The notes: generated by a model not told the origin, from the letters alone. A stretch of DNA of 30,416 nucleotides from Mesotoga sp. UBA6090 (GCF_002435945.1 NZ_DIXC01000034.1:1-30416); one strand, 5' to 3'; positions 17,301-25,819 are shown, counted from the stretch's first letter. Translations and numbers: made by a program.

Positions 17301-17844
17301 TGTCTGGCTTCAGAATGTTGATTGGCAGGAGCATTTCAGTGTAACTACCGAGCCGCTCGAACATCTCTGGCAATGCCTCGTTTAGTGCGTTGCATTGCGT
17401 CAGCAATAGGTAACGATAGAGTTCCTCCGTCCTGTTGGCGTTTAAGAGAGCGGATACTTTTGCCTTATCCAGTCCGGGCAAGTCAAGGTGGAGAAAGTCT
17501 TTCAGAATTTCAGGATTAAAGCCGCCATTCGCGTCCGAGAACACACGTACATGGGTTGGTAGATAATCGTTGACCTCCATAAAACGCAGAGCGACAAAGC
17601 GGTTGAACCAAGTGTACGCCACCTCCTCAACTGCCTGCTCAAAATCATGCTTTTTTATCTGCACAACAAACTCATGACGTTGCCGCTTCTCTTCTGCGGA
17701 AAGTACACGTCCAGATATGACTGTGGCGTTCTCATCACCGTAGCCCTTGTCGTTGATACCATATTGATAGGCGCGTTGTTTCACTTGTTCGATGAGTTCG
17801 TTACGAGCCCAGACTGCATATTTTTGAATAGCGTTCTTGTTCAT
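14344..17844 (-). CDS. pglX: PglX, BREX type 1 adenine-specific DNA methyltransferase
   Basis: The 1166-residue protein has an N-terminal helical domain and the SAM motif FLDPCMGSGHILVYAFD (DPCMGSG at about 297-303). The LDIDERCSQLAYFA strand follows, then the catalytic motif TNPPYLGK (NPPY at about 475-478) of gamma-class N6-adenine methyltransferases. A long target-recognition half ends in a helical tail (QQERYRTQLSHIAAAI). It marks host DNA at one strand of an asymmetric site and directs discrimination of unmarked phage DNA. ATG at 17844 is 8 bases after GAGG; GTG two codons upstream is too close. The stretch at about 15200-16400 (residues ~480-880) is much more AT-rich than both ends, suggesting exchange of the recognition domain. 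The recognised sequence cannot be predicted. Confidence 0.96.
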   Translation of the reverse strand: MNKNAIQKYAVWARNELIEQVKQRAYQYGINDKGYGDENATVISGRVLSAEEKRQRHEFVVQIKKHDFEQAVEEVAYTWFNRFVALRFMEVNDYLPTHVRVFSDANGGFNPEILKDFLHLDLPGLDKAKVSALLNANRTEELYRYLLLTQCNALNEALPEMFERLGSYTEMLLPINILKPDSVLGRLVTDIPEEDFRDAVQIIGWMYQYYISDKHDEVIDPLRGKSIKKEDIPAATQLFTTDWVVRYMVDNSLGKYWIERHPESKLREKLDFFFVPKSGEISYVSEAVSPQELTFLDPCMGSGHILVYAFDVLMEIYKECGYGERDAASEIVKNNIFGLDIDERCSQLAYFAVMMKARSYDRRFLTKGIKPNVLSIRESNSIATFTRAKYMPDAGQNKVGEYLVDVFRHAKEIGSLKTVKRANYESFQKYLAECAENAFIDIDFSLWHTEEMPLMEHLTEQAIIMSGEYTVVCTNPPYLGKLESHLEDFVISEYKPYSGDLFSVFMYRNFSFCKSNGYSAFMTPNVWMSIKSYQALREYIMREKCIIGLVQMAHGAFNEIACVDVCSFIIKNKQENNNGIYIKLSDFKGNMDIQGEKCLFAIKNDCDYKYSANNDDLMLVPGSPITAFCASSQMLHLYKKALLLKQVAEPKQGIATSDNDKFLRLWFEVDNNKLFFSCSTHEEANDSSARWFPYNKGGNFRKWYGNNDYVVDWENDGHRLKNFKGSVLRNPNFYFRECISWSLISSYTIAFRYKPVGHLFDVAGMSCFQSSNVNLKYLLALNNCCLIGKIMMMLAPTINYQVGNIANIPVIYDEHRAREIVDIVDDNIALAKEDWDAYETSWDFHADPLCRLRASHNNLSKAYSFLRDRTNELFCKLHRNEEYLNDVFLEIYDVVGEMPDTVSRRDVSHTFIYDAREEITEDIKESYYVRTKADLVKNFISYAVGCMFGRYSLDIEGLTYAGGEWSASKYKTFIPDKDNVLPICDDEYFDDDIVGRFVDFMRLTYSTETLEENLKFIADALGGKGTPREVIRNYFLNDFYATHCKIYQKRPIYWLFDSGKKNGFKALIYMHRYSRDLLAKLRTDYVHEQQERYRTQLSHIAAAINTAAGTERARLLKKQNKLTEQLKEITVFEEKVHHLADQNIEIDLDDGVKKNYEIFTDVLAKI

Positions 17845-17858
17845 ATGCACACCCTCGC

Positions 17859-20800
17859 TTAATTTATTTGAATTCCATCCTTTGCTTCCAATATGTCGTA
17901 CAGTTTCTTTCGGATCAATTCAAGGTAGCTGTCCACTTCATCACGAGAGGTCAACCTTTTGACAGGAAATACTTCGTGGCGGCGCACCTGAACGATTATC
18001 TGCTGTTGAGGTTTTTCAGCGCCCTCTTCGTGTGACCCAGGATCTTCATGAAGTATGGACTCTACCTGCGCGCAAACTTGGTCTTTATAGTTGTGCAGTT
18101 GCGTTATCATTGCGTCAAGCATGGTCAGGCTCGTCGCATCGGCAACTTTCTGTTCGTACTCTATGAAGCGATTATCTGAATTCTTTACTTCATCGCTTGC
18201 TTTGCTTTCGCCACCCGCGAGTGCGTGGATATCATCCATACACAGAGCAATAATGCCGAGCACTTCCTTTTTCTTTTGTTCCAAAAGCCCCCTATAGGCA
18301 GTCTTAATTGACTGCATCAGATCGGATAGATCCTTAATTCTTCCGTAAGGCTTGTGCATACCGAGGATAGCCTCAATCTCGTTGATTTTGCTGGTTGTTT
18401 CGAGGTCGATGGCGAAATAATCACGCTCGTTTTGCAGATCGCCTTGGAGTTTTCTCGCAGCATCAAATATGCCCCTCTGAGATTTGAAGAAGGTCTCGAT
18501 TTCCTCCATATCCTCAGTAGCATCGCGTATGTCGTCCTGTCTGGCGAGTAATCGTTTCAGAAGAGCAACATTGTCGTTCTTCTGTGAGAGTATCTCACCC
18601 ATCAAGTCGCGGGCGCGGATTGCCTCTTCCTTCTGCGGGTAGTGGTCTTGGTTGTATTCGGCAATCAGTGCTTCGTAGCTAGTTTTTTTATTGGTTAGTG
18701 TGTCTTTGACAAACATTAGCAAACCGTCCTCATCCTCAGCAATGCTCATCTGACCAAGCCAGTCGCGTAGGAAATTGACCGCCTTGCGCATATCCTCTTC
18801 GGACGGAGCAATACGTCGGCTTACGCTTGCCTTGTCAACTTCGGATTTAATGCGCAGATAGCGCACCAGATTATTATCGTCCTTACTCACGACCGCGCCG
18901 CCATAACGGATTTCAATCTTCTGGGACACGATAAGTCGTGCCACAAGCGCGGCAATATCGATCTCTCGCCAGCCGTAAGGGATCGCCTGATAACGACGCT
19001 GCACTTCGCCCATTGATACGGGGACATGGCTCATGTGGCGCTCTTCAAGCCATTGGCTAATCTCGTTCAGAGCATACTCGTTATTTGACCCGCTTCCGGC
19101 AATGCCGCTCTGTTGGGGTTCGCCGTTTAGAATGGTTAGAATGTCCGCATCGCTCTCGCTGAAAGTGTTCACGAGGTTCAGTTTGGAGTAGACACTCTCT
19201 ATTAGTTGCTTCAAGGCTTCGTCAAGTTTGGTCTTAGCATCTCCATGTGTGATTTCGACTTTCTCACCAGCAATGAAGAATGTACTACCGACAATAGCCT
19301 TTTCTATCTGAGTTTTTGCGCTCATTTCCAGGGCCCTGGCTTGGGATTGCCTTTTGCGGATGATTTCCTGAATTGTTTCTGGCAATTGGGAAACATTCTT
19401 TTGTTTGATGTATTTGTGAATCTTTGCGGCAGTTTCAAGTTCCTCAAAGTATTGGACTTCATTCGACAGAAGGATTATAACCTCGTTGTTGACCAGTGAG
19501 TCAATTATCAGTTTTGCTTCTGGAGCGTTGTAGTAGTCGCTTGCAACTGTGACAAAACGCAGACGCACCCCGCCCGTTGCAGCACCAAAGATGGTCTCGT
19601 CAATGTACTGATCATATGCAAAGTCATATTTTCTGTATTTGAATTTTTTTGACGCGTAGATTTCACTGAAAATCGTCTGTCCGATGCTCTGAACTATAGT
19701 TGCACTATCGACGGAAGTATTGCGAATCTCGATGGCAATGTCCTGTTCTTCATCGGTCAGAAATGAGTAGTTATCTCCGTTTCTGGCAACATAGTTTTGT
19801 GCTTCCAGGCGCTCTAGGGATTCGGCGATTTCGCGACGAAGGATTATTTTATCCGCGCGTACATCGTCAACCATCAGGATTGCGATGTTATCAATATTCG
19901 CCTTGATATCGTCGATATAGCGCACGAGATATAGCAGTTTCAGTACGCTCACATCTCGCTTTTCCAGGCCGTCGTGTTTGTCGGCCGCGGTCTGACAGCG
20001 CTCTATCACTCGGCGTATGGGGCTTTCGAGGAAGGTATGCACCGTGTCGTAGAACAGCGAGAACGGCACGAGGGCATTCTCGTCTTTATCATGAACTTTC
20101 TGTGCTGCCTCTTGGAAACCAGAAAGCATCGAACGTTCACCACCCGATAGGTGTTTACCTGCATTGCCGTGCTTGCGGATTTCGGCGAGTACCTTCTGAA
20201 TGATGATGAACTGGTATGGTACAAATGGATAAGTCGCGGAGAATTCCGCGCCACTGGTGTAGCCTTTGATGTCCAGCACCGCGTTGTTAAACGTGAAGAG
20301 GTTCTTCAATACTGCGCGTTCCTTTTCATAAACCATACGCAGGAGCGCGTCCGCGTCCTCGGTCTTTTCAAGGATACGTTTCTTGATAACCTCGTCAACC
20401 GAAGCGGAGGACAAGGAAAGGCGTGTATTGAAACGTCCTTGAATCTTGGAAAAGTCGTCACCGATTATTCTCACGACAGAGTCAATGGCTTCTTGGCTTG
20501 TGACCATCACCCAGACTTTTCCACGACACTTGCTTCCAATTTCCTCAACGATAGACTGGAGGTTCAACATCAGGTCGCTGTCGTCGCCGATGTACTGGCC
20601 TATCTCGTCCATGCAGAATAGTAGCCGGAAAGCCTCGCCTTTAGAATCGACATATTCTTTGATCTCCTCAACAAGCTGCTTGATGCTCATATCCACATTC
20701 TCTTCGCCGTTGAACCAGTTGCGGGCCGCTGTTTCGCTCATGACGAGAACGCTCTGCAAAACGGACACAATATCGTCTTCAAAGAAAGCATAGGATGCTC

Positions 20801-21383
20801 TAGCTTCTACCCATGGCGTGCCATTGACTTCCTCAAACGCTCTGCGGAAAGCGTCGGTCTTGCCCCTCTTATCTACGAAGCGTTCAAGTTTCGCAATTTT
20901 TAAGTCCTCACCATAGAAGCCGAGATGGTTGTAGAACACCTTGGCGAGCACACGCAAGACTGCTGTTTTGTCCTTCTTAATGGGTCCCTCGATGTCGATG
21001 TTGAACAGTATTGACTCCGTAGGGATATTGGCACAACGGACGACCGTGGCGTAAGTCATTGGATCATCAAACTTGTCTTTGAAGAAGTCCACCGCGGATC
21101 TACCCGCAACCTTTTGATTGGATAGTAGATAAGACAGCATTTTAAGGAAGTGGGATTTACCACTTCCAAAGAAGCCAGAAATCCAAACCCCTATTTTATC
21201 GGTTGGTTGATCAATGGCTTTCGAGTAATTATCAAAAAAAGTATTGAAGTGGCGGCGGAGTTCCTTTGTGATGATGTATTCGCCAAGTTCCTGTAATAGA
21301 CTCTGCTCGTCATCCTGTGCCACTTTGATGACTCCGTTGATTTCTCGGTTAATATCCTTTTGGAACATGCTTTGAATCTTCAT
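17859..21383 (-). CDS. brxC: BrxC, large BREX P-loop ATPase
   Basis: This 1174-residue protein begins MKIQSMFQKDINREINGVIK. Walker A is GFFGSGKSHFL (Lys76) and Walker B LLFCMDEIG (Asp258/Glu259), followed by sensor-like VMVTSQEAID. The long C-terminal half is helical and coiled-coil-like (residues ~850-1090, e.g. EDMEEIETFFKSQRGIFDAA). BrxC is an ORC/Cdc6- and PglY-related ATPase required for both methylation and exclusion, thought to load or regulate the BREX complex on DNA. ATG at 21383 has GGAGG 8 bases upstream; the gap to brxB is 15 bases and to pglX 14 bases. Full length, with no frameshift. Confidence 0.96.
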   Translation of the reverse strand: MKIQSMFQKDINREINGVIKVAQDDEQSLLQELGEYIITKELRRHFNTFFDNYSKAIDQPTDKIGVWISGFFGSGKSHFLKMLSYLLSNQKVAGRSAVDFFKDKFDDPMTYATVVRCANIPTESILFNIDIEGPIKKDKTAVLRVLAKVFYNHLGFYGEDLKIAKLERFVDKRGKTDAFRRAFEEVNGTPWVEARASYAFFEDDIVSVLQSVLVMSETAARNWFNGEENVDMSIKQLVEEIKEYVDSKGEAFRLLFCMDEIGQYIGDDSDLMLNLQSIVEEIGSKCRGKVWVMVTSQEAIDSVVRIIGDDFSKIQGRFNTRLSLSSASVDEVIKKRILEKTEDADALLRMVYEKERAVLKNLFTFNNAVLDIKGYTSGAEFSATYPFVPYQFIIIQKVLAEIRKHGNAGKHLSGGERSMLSGFQEAAQKVHDKDENALVPFSLFYDTVHTFLESPIRRVIERCQTAADKHDGLEKRDVSVLKLLYLVRYIDDIKANIDNIAILMVDDVRADKIILRREIAESLERLEAQNYVARNGDNYSFLTDEEQDIAIEIRNTSVDSATIVQSIGQTIFSEIYASKKFKYRKYDFAYDQYIDETIFGAATGGVRLRFVTVASDYYNAPEAKLIIDSLVNNEVIILLSNEVQYFEELETAAKIHKYIKQKNVSQLPETIQEIIRKRQSQARALEMSAKTQIEKAIVGSTFFIAGEKVEITHGDAKTKLDEALKQLIESVYSKLNLVNTFSESDADILTILNGEPQQSGIAGSGSNNEYALNEISQWLEERHMSHVPVSMGEVQRRYQAIPYGWREIDIAALVARLIVSQKIEIRYGGAVVSKDDNNLVRYLRIKSEVDKASVSRRIAPSEEDMRKAVNFLRDWLGQMSIAEDEDGLLMFVKDTLTNKKTSYEALIAEYNQDHYPQKEEAIRARDLMGEILSQKNDNVALLKRLLARQDDIRDATEDMEEIETFFKSQRGIFDAARKLQGDLQNERDYFAIDLETTSKINEIEAILGMHKPYGRIKDLSDLMQSIKTAYRGLLEQKKKEVLGIIALCMDDIHALAGGESKASDEVKNSDNRFIEYEQKVADATSLTMLDAMITQLHNYKDQVCAQVESILHEDPGSHEEGAEKPQQQIIVQVRRHEVFPVKRLTSRDEVDSYLELIRKKLYDILEAKDGIQIN

Positions 21384-21398
21384 AGTGATTTCCTCCAG

Positions 21399-21956
21399 TT
21401 AGAGCAGATTGAACGCCCTGTAATAGTTCCCGTCGTGGAACTTATTGAATAGACTTAGGCTTTGCCCGTTGAACTCTCCTGGATAGAACAGTACAATCGG
21501 CACATCTGAGAAGACCTGCTGCATACTGTCTAGCATTTTGTGAGACCGCATGAAGGGGTATACTTTGCCTACACCAGTCAGGAAAAGCACATCGCCGTGC
21601 AGGTGCGGCTCATATTTCATCTTGGCGAGGAACGCCTCCGGCGTGGCTATCTTTTGAAGCTGAGCGAGGAGGTAGTCTTTGCCTTTCTTTTGCTCGAGAG
21701 CCGGGACAGTGCCAAGCACGCGTTTTTCAGCCAAAATCTCAAGCAAGATTTTATACATATCCCGCTCGATGACCCTGTAGTTATCAGATGATGTATTAGC
21801 TAGCCTCTCAATGTAGTCGCGGACAATGAGTTCGTATTGCGGTGCGTATTTGAAAACGTGAATCCCCACTTCGTTGGAAAGCCCTTTGTTTGCGAGGAAG
21901 TTCACGTCGGAGATGCGTTCCTTGATCTTATCAAGTTCTTGTTTGATGTCTGCCAT
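21399..21956 (-). CDS. brxB: BrxB (DUF1788) BREX protein
   Basis: The 185-residue product matches the DUF1788/BrxB pattern. It has an N-terminal coiled helix (ADIKQELDKIKERISDVNFL), the block 'GLSNEVGIHVFKYAPQYE', and a C-terminal strand-rich half with GDVLFLTGVGKVYPFMRSH, VPIVLFYPGEFNGQSLSLF and YYRAFNLL at the end. BrxB is an essential small core protein of BREX with unknown biochemistry. ATG at 21956 is preceded by AGGAG with 7 bases spacing; the in-frame start 36 bases upstream lies inside brxA. It starts 10 bases after the brxA stop. Confidence 0.93.
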   Translation of the reverse strand: MADIKQELDKIKERISDVNFLANKGLSNEVGIHVFKYAPQYELIVRDYIERLANTSSDNYRVIERDMYKILLEILAEKRVLGTVPALEQKKGKDYLLAQLQKIATPEAFLAKMKYEPHLHGDVLFLTGVGKVYPFMRSHKMLDSMQQVFSDVPIVLFYPGEFNGQSLSLFNKFHDGNYYRAFNLL

Positions 21957-21966
21957 ATTCTCGCTC

Positions 21967-22584
21967 CTACCTGAAACAGTTGAACGCGGCAAGCGCGGTC
22001 AAGTCATTGTTTTCGCGGATGCCTGTTTCTAGTTCCTCACTAATGAATATAGGGTTTAACGTAGTATCCCTGACACCATCAAGCATCCCTGTTTCAATTA
22101 GGCACCTAGTCAGTACTTGTTTTAATTTTATTATCGTCTTCTCACTCCAAGCCGCCACGTTGTCGTTCTGTTCCTGTAAGTGGGAGAAAAACACGTTAAT
22201 GTCCTTCTTGGTATAGGAAAAGTCCTGGTGGTGATACTTTTCGCCGACAAGTCCCTCCATAAACTCGCGGACAAGACGGTTGTAGCGCATCATCGCGTAG
22301 AGGTTTATCTGCTTCGCAACTTCAATGGGTGCGTTCGCCAACTCGTAGACCAGTTTCTCGTTGTTGAGCGCAACCAGCCGCTTTTGACAAGCACGAGCGA
22401 TTCTTATGACCATGCGTTCCGTCGGATACTGGAACAAATTGCCCCGTTTGATATACGCAATGATCTCTTCAATTGGCTTTTGTTCAAGATACTGCTTCGA
22501 CACAATTCTCATCTCATAAAACAGGAATTGCTCAGCAGTCAGGGTGCCGTTATATGGCATAGAAATATTCTTGTGTTTTATCAC
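21967..22584 (-). CDS. brxA: BrxA (DUF1819) BREX protein
   Basis: The 205-residue product fits the DUF1819/BrxA family, small helical DNA-binding proteins that begin type 1 BREX operons. Blocks include YNGTLTAEQFLFYEMRIVSK, GNLFQYPTERMVIRIARACQ, NLYAMMRYNRLVREFMEGLV and the C-terminal FISEELETGIRENNDLTALA. GTG at 22584 lies 9 bases after GGGG in AGGGGCG, a weak ribosome site; ATG at codon 9 is in frame but lacks one. It heads the operon. No convincing promoter was found in the ~110 bases upstream. Confidence 0.92.
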   Translation of the reverse strand: MIKHKNISMPYNGTLTAEQFLFYEMRIVSKQYLEQKPIEEIIAYIKRGNLFQYPTERMVIRIARACQKRLVALNNEKLVYELANAPIEVAKQINLYAMMRYNRLVREFMEGLVGEKYHHQDFSYTKKDINVFFSHLQEQNDNVAAWSEKTIIKLKQVLTRCLIETGMLDGVRDTTLNPIFISEELETGIRENNDLTALAAFNCFR

Positions 22585-22697
22585 CTTTTCACGCCCCTAT
22601 TACCTTAAGGTTTCATCACCAGCTTACTCAATCTCGGCACTGTTGCCACTGTCGACACAAGTGTTCACTTCCGAAATTTTGAATATATATTGTTTGC

Positions 22698-22856
22698 CTA
22701 TCCCGCGGTGCGGGAAACTTTCTTCTTAATCCAATTACAGATTGCATCTTTACTCACACCGACATGCTTAGCCAGTATGGCGGAGAAGCCTTCAATGCTT
22801 CACAATCTCTCTATATCAAGTTCCGCAAGTTTTTCAGCTTCTTCAAATACCCCCAT
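22698..22856 (-). pseudogene. TGA-interrupted short helix-turn-helix reading frame
   Basis: From ATG at 22856 the frame reads MGVFEEAEKLAELDIERL, then an in-frame TGA at codon 19, then SIEGFSAILAKHVGVS and KDAICNWIKKKV, to TAG at 22698-22700. The second half is a clear HTH-like motif (AKHVGVSKDAICNWIKKK). It sits between the broken helicase and brxA. It may be a decayed small regulator or antitoxin, or the two sides may come from different genes. A CCCGC-GGT-GCGGG hairpin (22702-22714) lies within its end. Confidence 0.45.
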
Positions 22857-22860
22857 GTAG

Positions 22861-23204
22861 TTAGCCTGACAGGTGAATCGAATAGACTCGAGCGTACTTA
22901 CCGGCTATCGCCTTCTGGGTGAGCTCATTCCTGAGCTTGACTTCGAACTCCGTCCGTAGAGGCTTTTCTCGCGATTGAGCTGGGGAATATAGAACTCTCG
23001 CTTCTCCTTCTTCGTCTTGTCCACCACGAAGGCGGGAGAAGTGAATATGAATCGCAGCTCATCGACAGCCTCAAGCTGTTCTTTGAGTACCTGGAAGGCA
23101 TATATGGAGAAGCATGACGCGGCAATGTCTATCTTGCTCCTGTCGCTAATGGTTGCTGTCAGATCATCCTTAAGAGTCTCTCGAATGTTGTCGATTATTT
23201 TCAT
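22861..23204 (-). pseudogene. 5' fragment of a PLD-like/SNF2-type helicase gene, frameshifted
   Basis: ATG at 23204 (GGAG 5 bases upstream) starts MKIIDNIRETLKDDLTATIS, then IDIAASCFSIYAFQVLKEQL, LRFIFTSPAFVVDKTKKEKR and FYIPQLNREKSLYG. About 22953 one base is missing. In the next frame the protein continues TEFEVKLRNELTQKAIA and ends at TAA 22861-22863. This is the phospholipase-D-like N-terminal domain of large SNF2/superfamily II helicases found in defence loci. The normal protein is ~1000 residues, so more than 85% is gone. The fragment suggests that another defence gene once stood here. The family call is by recalled similarity of this conserved N-terminus. Confidence 0.6.
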
Positions 23205-23398
23205 TTGGTCTCCAGCTCGAATATTCTTAGCAGTTACGACAGTTGAAATCGTTTTCGAAGCAATGTCTTGATGAATCTGTGGCCAATAGTTTAGCTAGTT
23301 TGAGTGTTCCGTTAAATGGTAATCGTCGCAACTATTTCCTACTAAAGATTATAAGCATTGTTACAAAGAAAACCAAATGCAATGGTTTGCGTATCAAA
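23205..23398. other. intergenic, nothing recognised
   Basis: This AT-rich sequence lies upstream of the helicase fragment. No promoter with both boxes, no hairpin and no coding frame can be supported. Confidence 0.35.
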
Positions 23399-23423
23399 AA
23401 ACCCCGGTAATTTTCCGGGGTTT
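23396..23423 (-). terminator. rho-independent terminator (minus strand)
   Basis: The stem CCCCGG (23402-23407) pairs with CCGGGG (23415-23420) around a 7-base loop, extended by AAA/TTT pairs. On the minus strand it is followed by a run of six T. It would end transcripts of the minus-strand remnant and membrane protein gene upstream. The plus direction has only TTTC. Confidence 0.8.
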
Positions 23424-23517
23424 CTGAACGATCACTATATATGTTCTTCAGATCATCCGACCAGTTTTGGTCGATTTTGCTTCAAAAGGTATTCTGCACT
23501 CTCTTTCCGACGTACGG

Positions 23518-23571
23518 TTATTTTACCAGCACCTTCATCGCCGTCTTCCAGAGCCCCCTGTTAAGGAACAC
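23518..23571 (-). pseudogene. short remnant of a repeated C-terminal coding sequence (copy A)
   Basis: The minus strand reads VFLNRGLWKTAMKVLVK and TAA. The same C-terminus occurs at 25604-25657 (FLNRGLWKTAMKVLVR). The two copies agree at 48 of 54 bases and four of the six differences are synonymous, so both derive from a translated paralogue. Upstream of residue 1 the homology stops and the frame meets TAA three codons back. A terminator follows 95 bases downstream, as in copy B. Confidence 0.6.
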
Positions 23572-23717
23572 GAGAGAGTGTTAATTAGACAAAAAAACGC
23601 CAGGAAGCAGAATCCAAGTATCTGATGCGTTTGACGTTTCAAGGTAAGAGTACTCAATACGGACCATTTATTTTTCGGGAAAGTGAACGAATAACAGGTT
23701 GCACACAATTGCTAAGA

Positions 23718-25280
23718 TCACTTGTTGCCGAGCCTCTCGGTAATCTCCACGAGTTTGTTGATGTCCTCAAGAATGATTCTCATCATAGCACTATCAAAGT
23801 CTGGATCTTTGGAAATAGACAATAAATTGTCATATAATTTCTTGGCCCTATCACTTTCTCTGGTCTTGTTCTGGTAATCAATGAATCTAGAAGCAAAGTA
23901 GGTTCTTGTTGTTTCAGTCTCCCAGAACAGACAGCCAGAAAGAGTACTTGAGAGCACCTTGTTGAACAATGATAGGTCCGTTATGCCTTTGTCACAGTAT
24001 AGATCATAGACGGCAAAGAGATTATCGAAGACTGCGCAGTACAAAGATTCTCTTATCTTCGTCCTTTCTTTGTTATCAGCGAACTTCCGACCTATTTTGA
24101 AAACTCTCTTAAGATATGCATTATTGCCGGTGGAAATGATCTTTTCCATTAAGGGAAGTAATCTGTCGAGTTGTTCTTTGTTGGGACTAATTAGGCTCTT
24201 CTCAGAAAGAAACGATTTAAAGCACTCAAGTAACGAAATTGCCAGCATTGTCAAATCTATTTTCACATGTTTGGCCATCTCCAAACTATTATTTACAAGA
24301 TTAGTTCCATAGTAGATATTTCGGGCAACAAAAGCTCGAAACAATCGATCTTTGTTTAGGCTTCCAAATTGAATAACATCAATCAATATGTTTGTGGCAT
24401 CCAATAACTCGGTTTGAAAAATGTCGCCGGATTTCCAAGATTGCCTTTGAAGTTTTCTCATATCTGCAAGCAGCTGATCTGACAAGTTAGATTCATGGTT
24501 CTTCTTTCTAGCTTTGATAATGCATGAATTGCATTTCTTAAGAAGCAGATAGCAGATTCTTCGAATAACAATTATATCATTACACTCAAGCACTGTTTCC
24601 ATAAACCGCATTAACATTGTTCTTTCACTCTTGTTTAAAATGGTCTCTTGGCGTGACTCCAAGATAGTATCTCGCTGGATTTGACCAAGAAAAATTGAAA
24701 ATTGTCCAGTGATGGTTGCTTTGCTAATCTCGCTTTGCACAAAGGGGAATAATGAACTCAAGGACAGGGCAAAGAGCATGAAGGACCATTTAGCTGTTTC
24801 GTCCAGAACAGTTTGATTAGTCGCATCATTGAGAGAAAAGAGCAGCATAGCTGTAATTGCAATGCTTACACCAAAGAATGTAGCAACAATTGTCATATCG
24901 TAATCACGATAATCCAGATTGAAATCGGTTATTCTAGATGAGTTGGCGAATATCTGTGGAAGAATGATTCCTATACTAATACATACTGCCATAAGAGTAG
25001 CTTCACCCTGAATTAAGGCGCTTAACGTGTATCGCACTGAATCAACGCTTTCAACTGTTATCTGGGAAGTGAGAAGTCTGCTAAGGAAGAAGGCAATATA
25101 CGCAGTGAAGAAGTACCTAGGAATCATCTTGTACTTCCGCTTCGCTATAAGCATTTCGCTATAGAATAGCGGATCAACGACTGCTACTAAGAGTTTGGAA
25201 ATTAGGCCAAGAAGAAATAGTAGTTGTATTAAAAACACATATAGAATCTTACGAAGAAAGTGCAAGCTCTTCTTTTCCAC
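23718..25280 (-). CDS. multi-pass membrane protein (520 aa), DUF2254-like N-terminus
   Basis: GTG at 25280 is 5 bases after GGAGG; the TTG four codons upstream overlaps the ribosome site. About five membrane helices lie in the first ~185 residues (roughly 8-35, 52-72, 87-113, 130-150, 163-182). One holds SALIQGEATLMAVCISIGI, which recalls the membrane region of DUF2254 proteins. The remaining ~330 residues are soluble and helical (ERTMLMRFMETVLECNDIIV, then LLPLMEKIISTGNNAYLKRV) with no recognised motif. The gene is AT-rich and stands alone between two copies of the same remnant, so it may be a cargo gene. The function is unknown; a membrane-sensing or pore-forming defence role is possible but not shown. 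Confidence 0.65.
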   Translation of the reverse strand: MEKKSLHFLRKILYVFLIQLLFLLGLISKLLVAVVDPLFYSEMLIAKRKYKMIPRYFFTAYIAFFLSRLLTSQITVESVDSVRYTLSALIQGEATLMAVCISIGIILPQIFANSSRITDFNLDYRDYDMTIVATFFGVSIAITAMLLFSLNDATNQTVLDETAKWSFMLFALSLSSLFPFVQSEISKATITGQFSIFLGQIQRDTILESRQETILNKSERTMLMRFMETVLECNDIIVIRRICYLLLKKCNSCIIKARKKNHESNLSDQLLADMRKLQRQSWKSGDIFQTELLDATNILIDVIQFGSLNKDRLFRAFVARNIYYGTNLVNNSLEMAKHVKIDLTMLAISLLECFKSFLSEKSLISPNKEQLDRLLPLMEKIISTGNNAYLKRVFKIGRKFADNKERTKIRESLYCAVFDNLFAVYDLYCDKGITDLSLFNKVLSSTLSGCLFWETETTRTYFASRFIDYQNKTRESDRAKKLYDNLLSISKDPDFDSAMMRIILEDINKLVEITERLGNK

Positions 25281-25500
25281 ACCTACCTCCAAATTACGCG
25301 TTTGTGATTTGGCACTTTAAGTAACACGATTTCTTGAAATATATGCAGCCACAAATACGTTCAAATAACATGAAGAGTTATTACAACTTCACAAAAATTC
25401 AAATCTAATGTGTACGGTTGCCATCTGGATTTTACTATACTTTCGCCTAAATACGAGAATTCATAATGGAGAGCACCCAGCTGGTTCTTTGAGGAAGTAG
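25281..25500. other. intergenic, upstream of the membrane protein gene
   Basis: This AT-rich stretch must hold the promoter for the minus-strand membrane protein. TTGAAC (25364-25359) and TATATT (25343-25338) are present but only 15 bases apart, so the promoter is not assigned with confidence. Nothing else was seen. Confidence 0.35.
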
Positions 25501-25530
25501 AAAAATCCCCGTCCTAGTTGACGGGGGATT
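25501..25530 (-). terminator. rho-independent terminator (minus strand)
   Basis: The arms AATCCCCGTC (25504-25513) and GACGGGGGATT (25520-25530) form a stem with one extra G and a 6-base loop. On the minus strand it is followed by TTTTTC. It lies 74 bases after the stop of remnant copy B. Confidence 0.75.
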
Positions 25531-25603
25531 GTTCGCGAGAATTCGAATTGGGTTAAGTTATTGGCATTAACTCTAAATAAGTAACATGTTTTGGCTAATC
25601 TGA

Positions 25604-25819
25604 TTATCTCACCAACACCTTCATCGCCGTCTTCCAAAGCCCTCTGTTAAGGAACATAACGACAAGGTCTATCAAGACATCCAGGATGAAGTCGAAGAAT
25701 TCGGGATCGATCTTCCATTGTTCATCTGGAAGTGCATCCTTTATCATCTGCTTCACTTTCTCTTTCTTCTCCGCGCCTTTGCCGGAAGGTTTGACATAAA
25801 TAGTTGCTATTGCAATTAG
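25604..25819 (-). pseudogene. 3' part of a small holin-like or unknown protein gene (copy B)
   Basis: The minus strand encodes about 71 residues without a start codon. It reads LIAIATIYVKPSGKGAEKKE, then KVKQMIKDALPDEQWKIDPE and FFDFILDVLIDLVVMFLNRG, ending KTAMKVLVR and TAA at 25604-25606. Directly upstream the frame hits TGA, so the N-terminus is lost. A short membrane-like beginning, a charged middle and a hydrophobic end would suit a small phage or element protein, but no family is certain. ATG at 25747 could start a shorter product but has no ribosome site. Its C-terminus is duplicated at 23518-23571. Confidence 0.5.

Noticed and set aside
9700..22600. Many plus-strand frames of 60-156 codons across the BREX genes
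   Set aside because: They are antisense shadows of well-supported BREX genes, with no ribosome sites or family matches.
22702..22714. CCCGC-GGT-GCGGG hairpin as a terminator or operator before brxA
   Set aside because: There is no T run on either strand and it lies within the broken HTH frame; a regulatory role cannot be supported.
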